A program made the position numbers and the translations under genes. From positions 1 through 5,046 of the forward strand of contig SMWC01000125.1 in NCBI GenBank assembly GCA_004357505.1: a stretch of 5,046 bases of DNA, read 5' to 3'. The DNA comes from Gammaproteobacteria bacterium. GTDB lineage: Bacteria; Pseudomonadota; Gammaproteobacteria; Steroidobacterales; Rariloculaceae. This document shows, piece by piece, positions 4,800-5,046 of this stretch. Every line of letters starts with the position of its first letter. Position 1 is the stretch's first letter. The notes beneath the pieces are model-generated. The model saw nothing but the letters and a program-made list of their open reading frames with translations, did not search any database and was not told the origin of the DNA.

Positions 4800-5046
4800 C
4801 CCGATCTGAGGATTTCGCCAGTCGATCTCGTACGGCCATTATGATCCCCAGGAACACGAGCGCCGCACCGATGAGGTGAAAGGTATACAAGCTCTCGTCG
4901 AGGAACAGCATCGCGAATGCGGCACCGAACACCGGAATCAGATTGAGGAATAGCGCCGCGTGCGTTGCGCCCACAGAACGTATCGCGAGATTCCATAGAT
5001 AGACGGCCAACAACGTCGCGGCGACACTCAGATAAACAATCGCTGC
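4789..5046 (-). CDS. EamA/DMT-family permease (partial, only the C-terminal end)
   Basis: The frame is open from the right edge (base 5046) to a TAA at 4789-4791, giving the last 85 residues of a protein usually near 300. Drug/metabolite transporter superfamily members with paired EamA domains are ten-helix inner-membrane exporters or importers of amino acids, metabolites or drugs. Seen: the typical second-domain ending, with helices starting at VYLSVAATLLAVYLWN, the signature GATHAALFLNLIPVFGAAFA, the conserved acidic turn FLDESLYTFHLIGAALVF, and a last helix ending in basic residues before SSDRVSN. The true start is outside the window, and the apparent TTG start at 5013 is only the first alternative start codon in the open frame. 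The substrate cannot be inferred. Confidence 0.92.
   Translation of the reverse strand, partial: AAIVYLSVAATLLAVYLWNLAIRSVGATHAALFLNLIPVFGAAFAMLFLDESLYTFHLIGAALVFLGIIMAVRDRLAKSSDRVSN

Noticed and set aside
1..5046. Possible mobile element, defence system, CRISPR array or RNA gene
   Set aside because: No transposase, integrase, nuclease, toxin-antitoxin pair, spacer-repeat array, tRNA cloverleaf or rRNA segment was seen on either strand. All main genes are common housekeeping or envelope families.

Overview
The window reads as ordinary chromosomal DNA of a Gram-negative bacterium, most likely a gammaproteobacterium. The reasons are moderately high GC, Sec signal peptides, a periplasmic YceI protein, and SLC1, EamA and ProC family members. 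The lineage is inferred from gene style only. There is no rRNA, tRNA, IS element, CRISPR array, phage gene or other sign of recent transfer, and I found no convincing new multi-gene system.

Layout. (1) Positions 1-2001, minus strand: an SLC1-type dicarboxylate/amino acid:cation symporter is followed 15 bases later by proC, which runs off the left edge. This looks like an operon joining acidic amino acid uptake to the last step of proline synthesis. (2) Positions 2002-2303: a 302-base divergent intergenic region with inverted and direct repeats. (3) Positions 2304-3358, plus strand: a periplasmic YceI-family protein with a Gly-Met repeat tail, a perfect 12-bp hairpin, then a small exported coiled-coil protein. 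(4) Positions 3378-5046, minus strand and convergent with block 3: from right to left, the C-terminal end of an EamA/DMT permease cut by the right edge, an unrecognised four-helix membrane protein, and a stand-alone class I glutamine amidotransferase.

How the genes work together. Only transporter-proC has a clear metabolic link (glutamate/aspartate uptake and the glutamate-to-proline route, useful for nitrogen supply or osmotic balance). YceI and the coiled-coil protein are both predicted to be exported, but nothing else ties them together. The right-hand minus-strand genes may be partly co-transcribed, but gaps of 73 and 159 bases leave room for separate promoters.

The most notable points are the transporter-proC pairing, the slippage-prone (GGCATG)4 repeat encoding (Gly-Met)4 at the YceI C-terminus, the two-part coiled coil in a small secreted protein, and several inverted repeats in regulatory positions.
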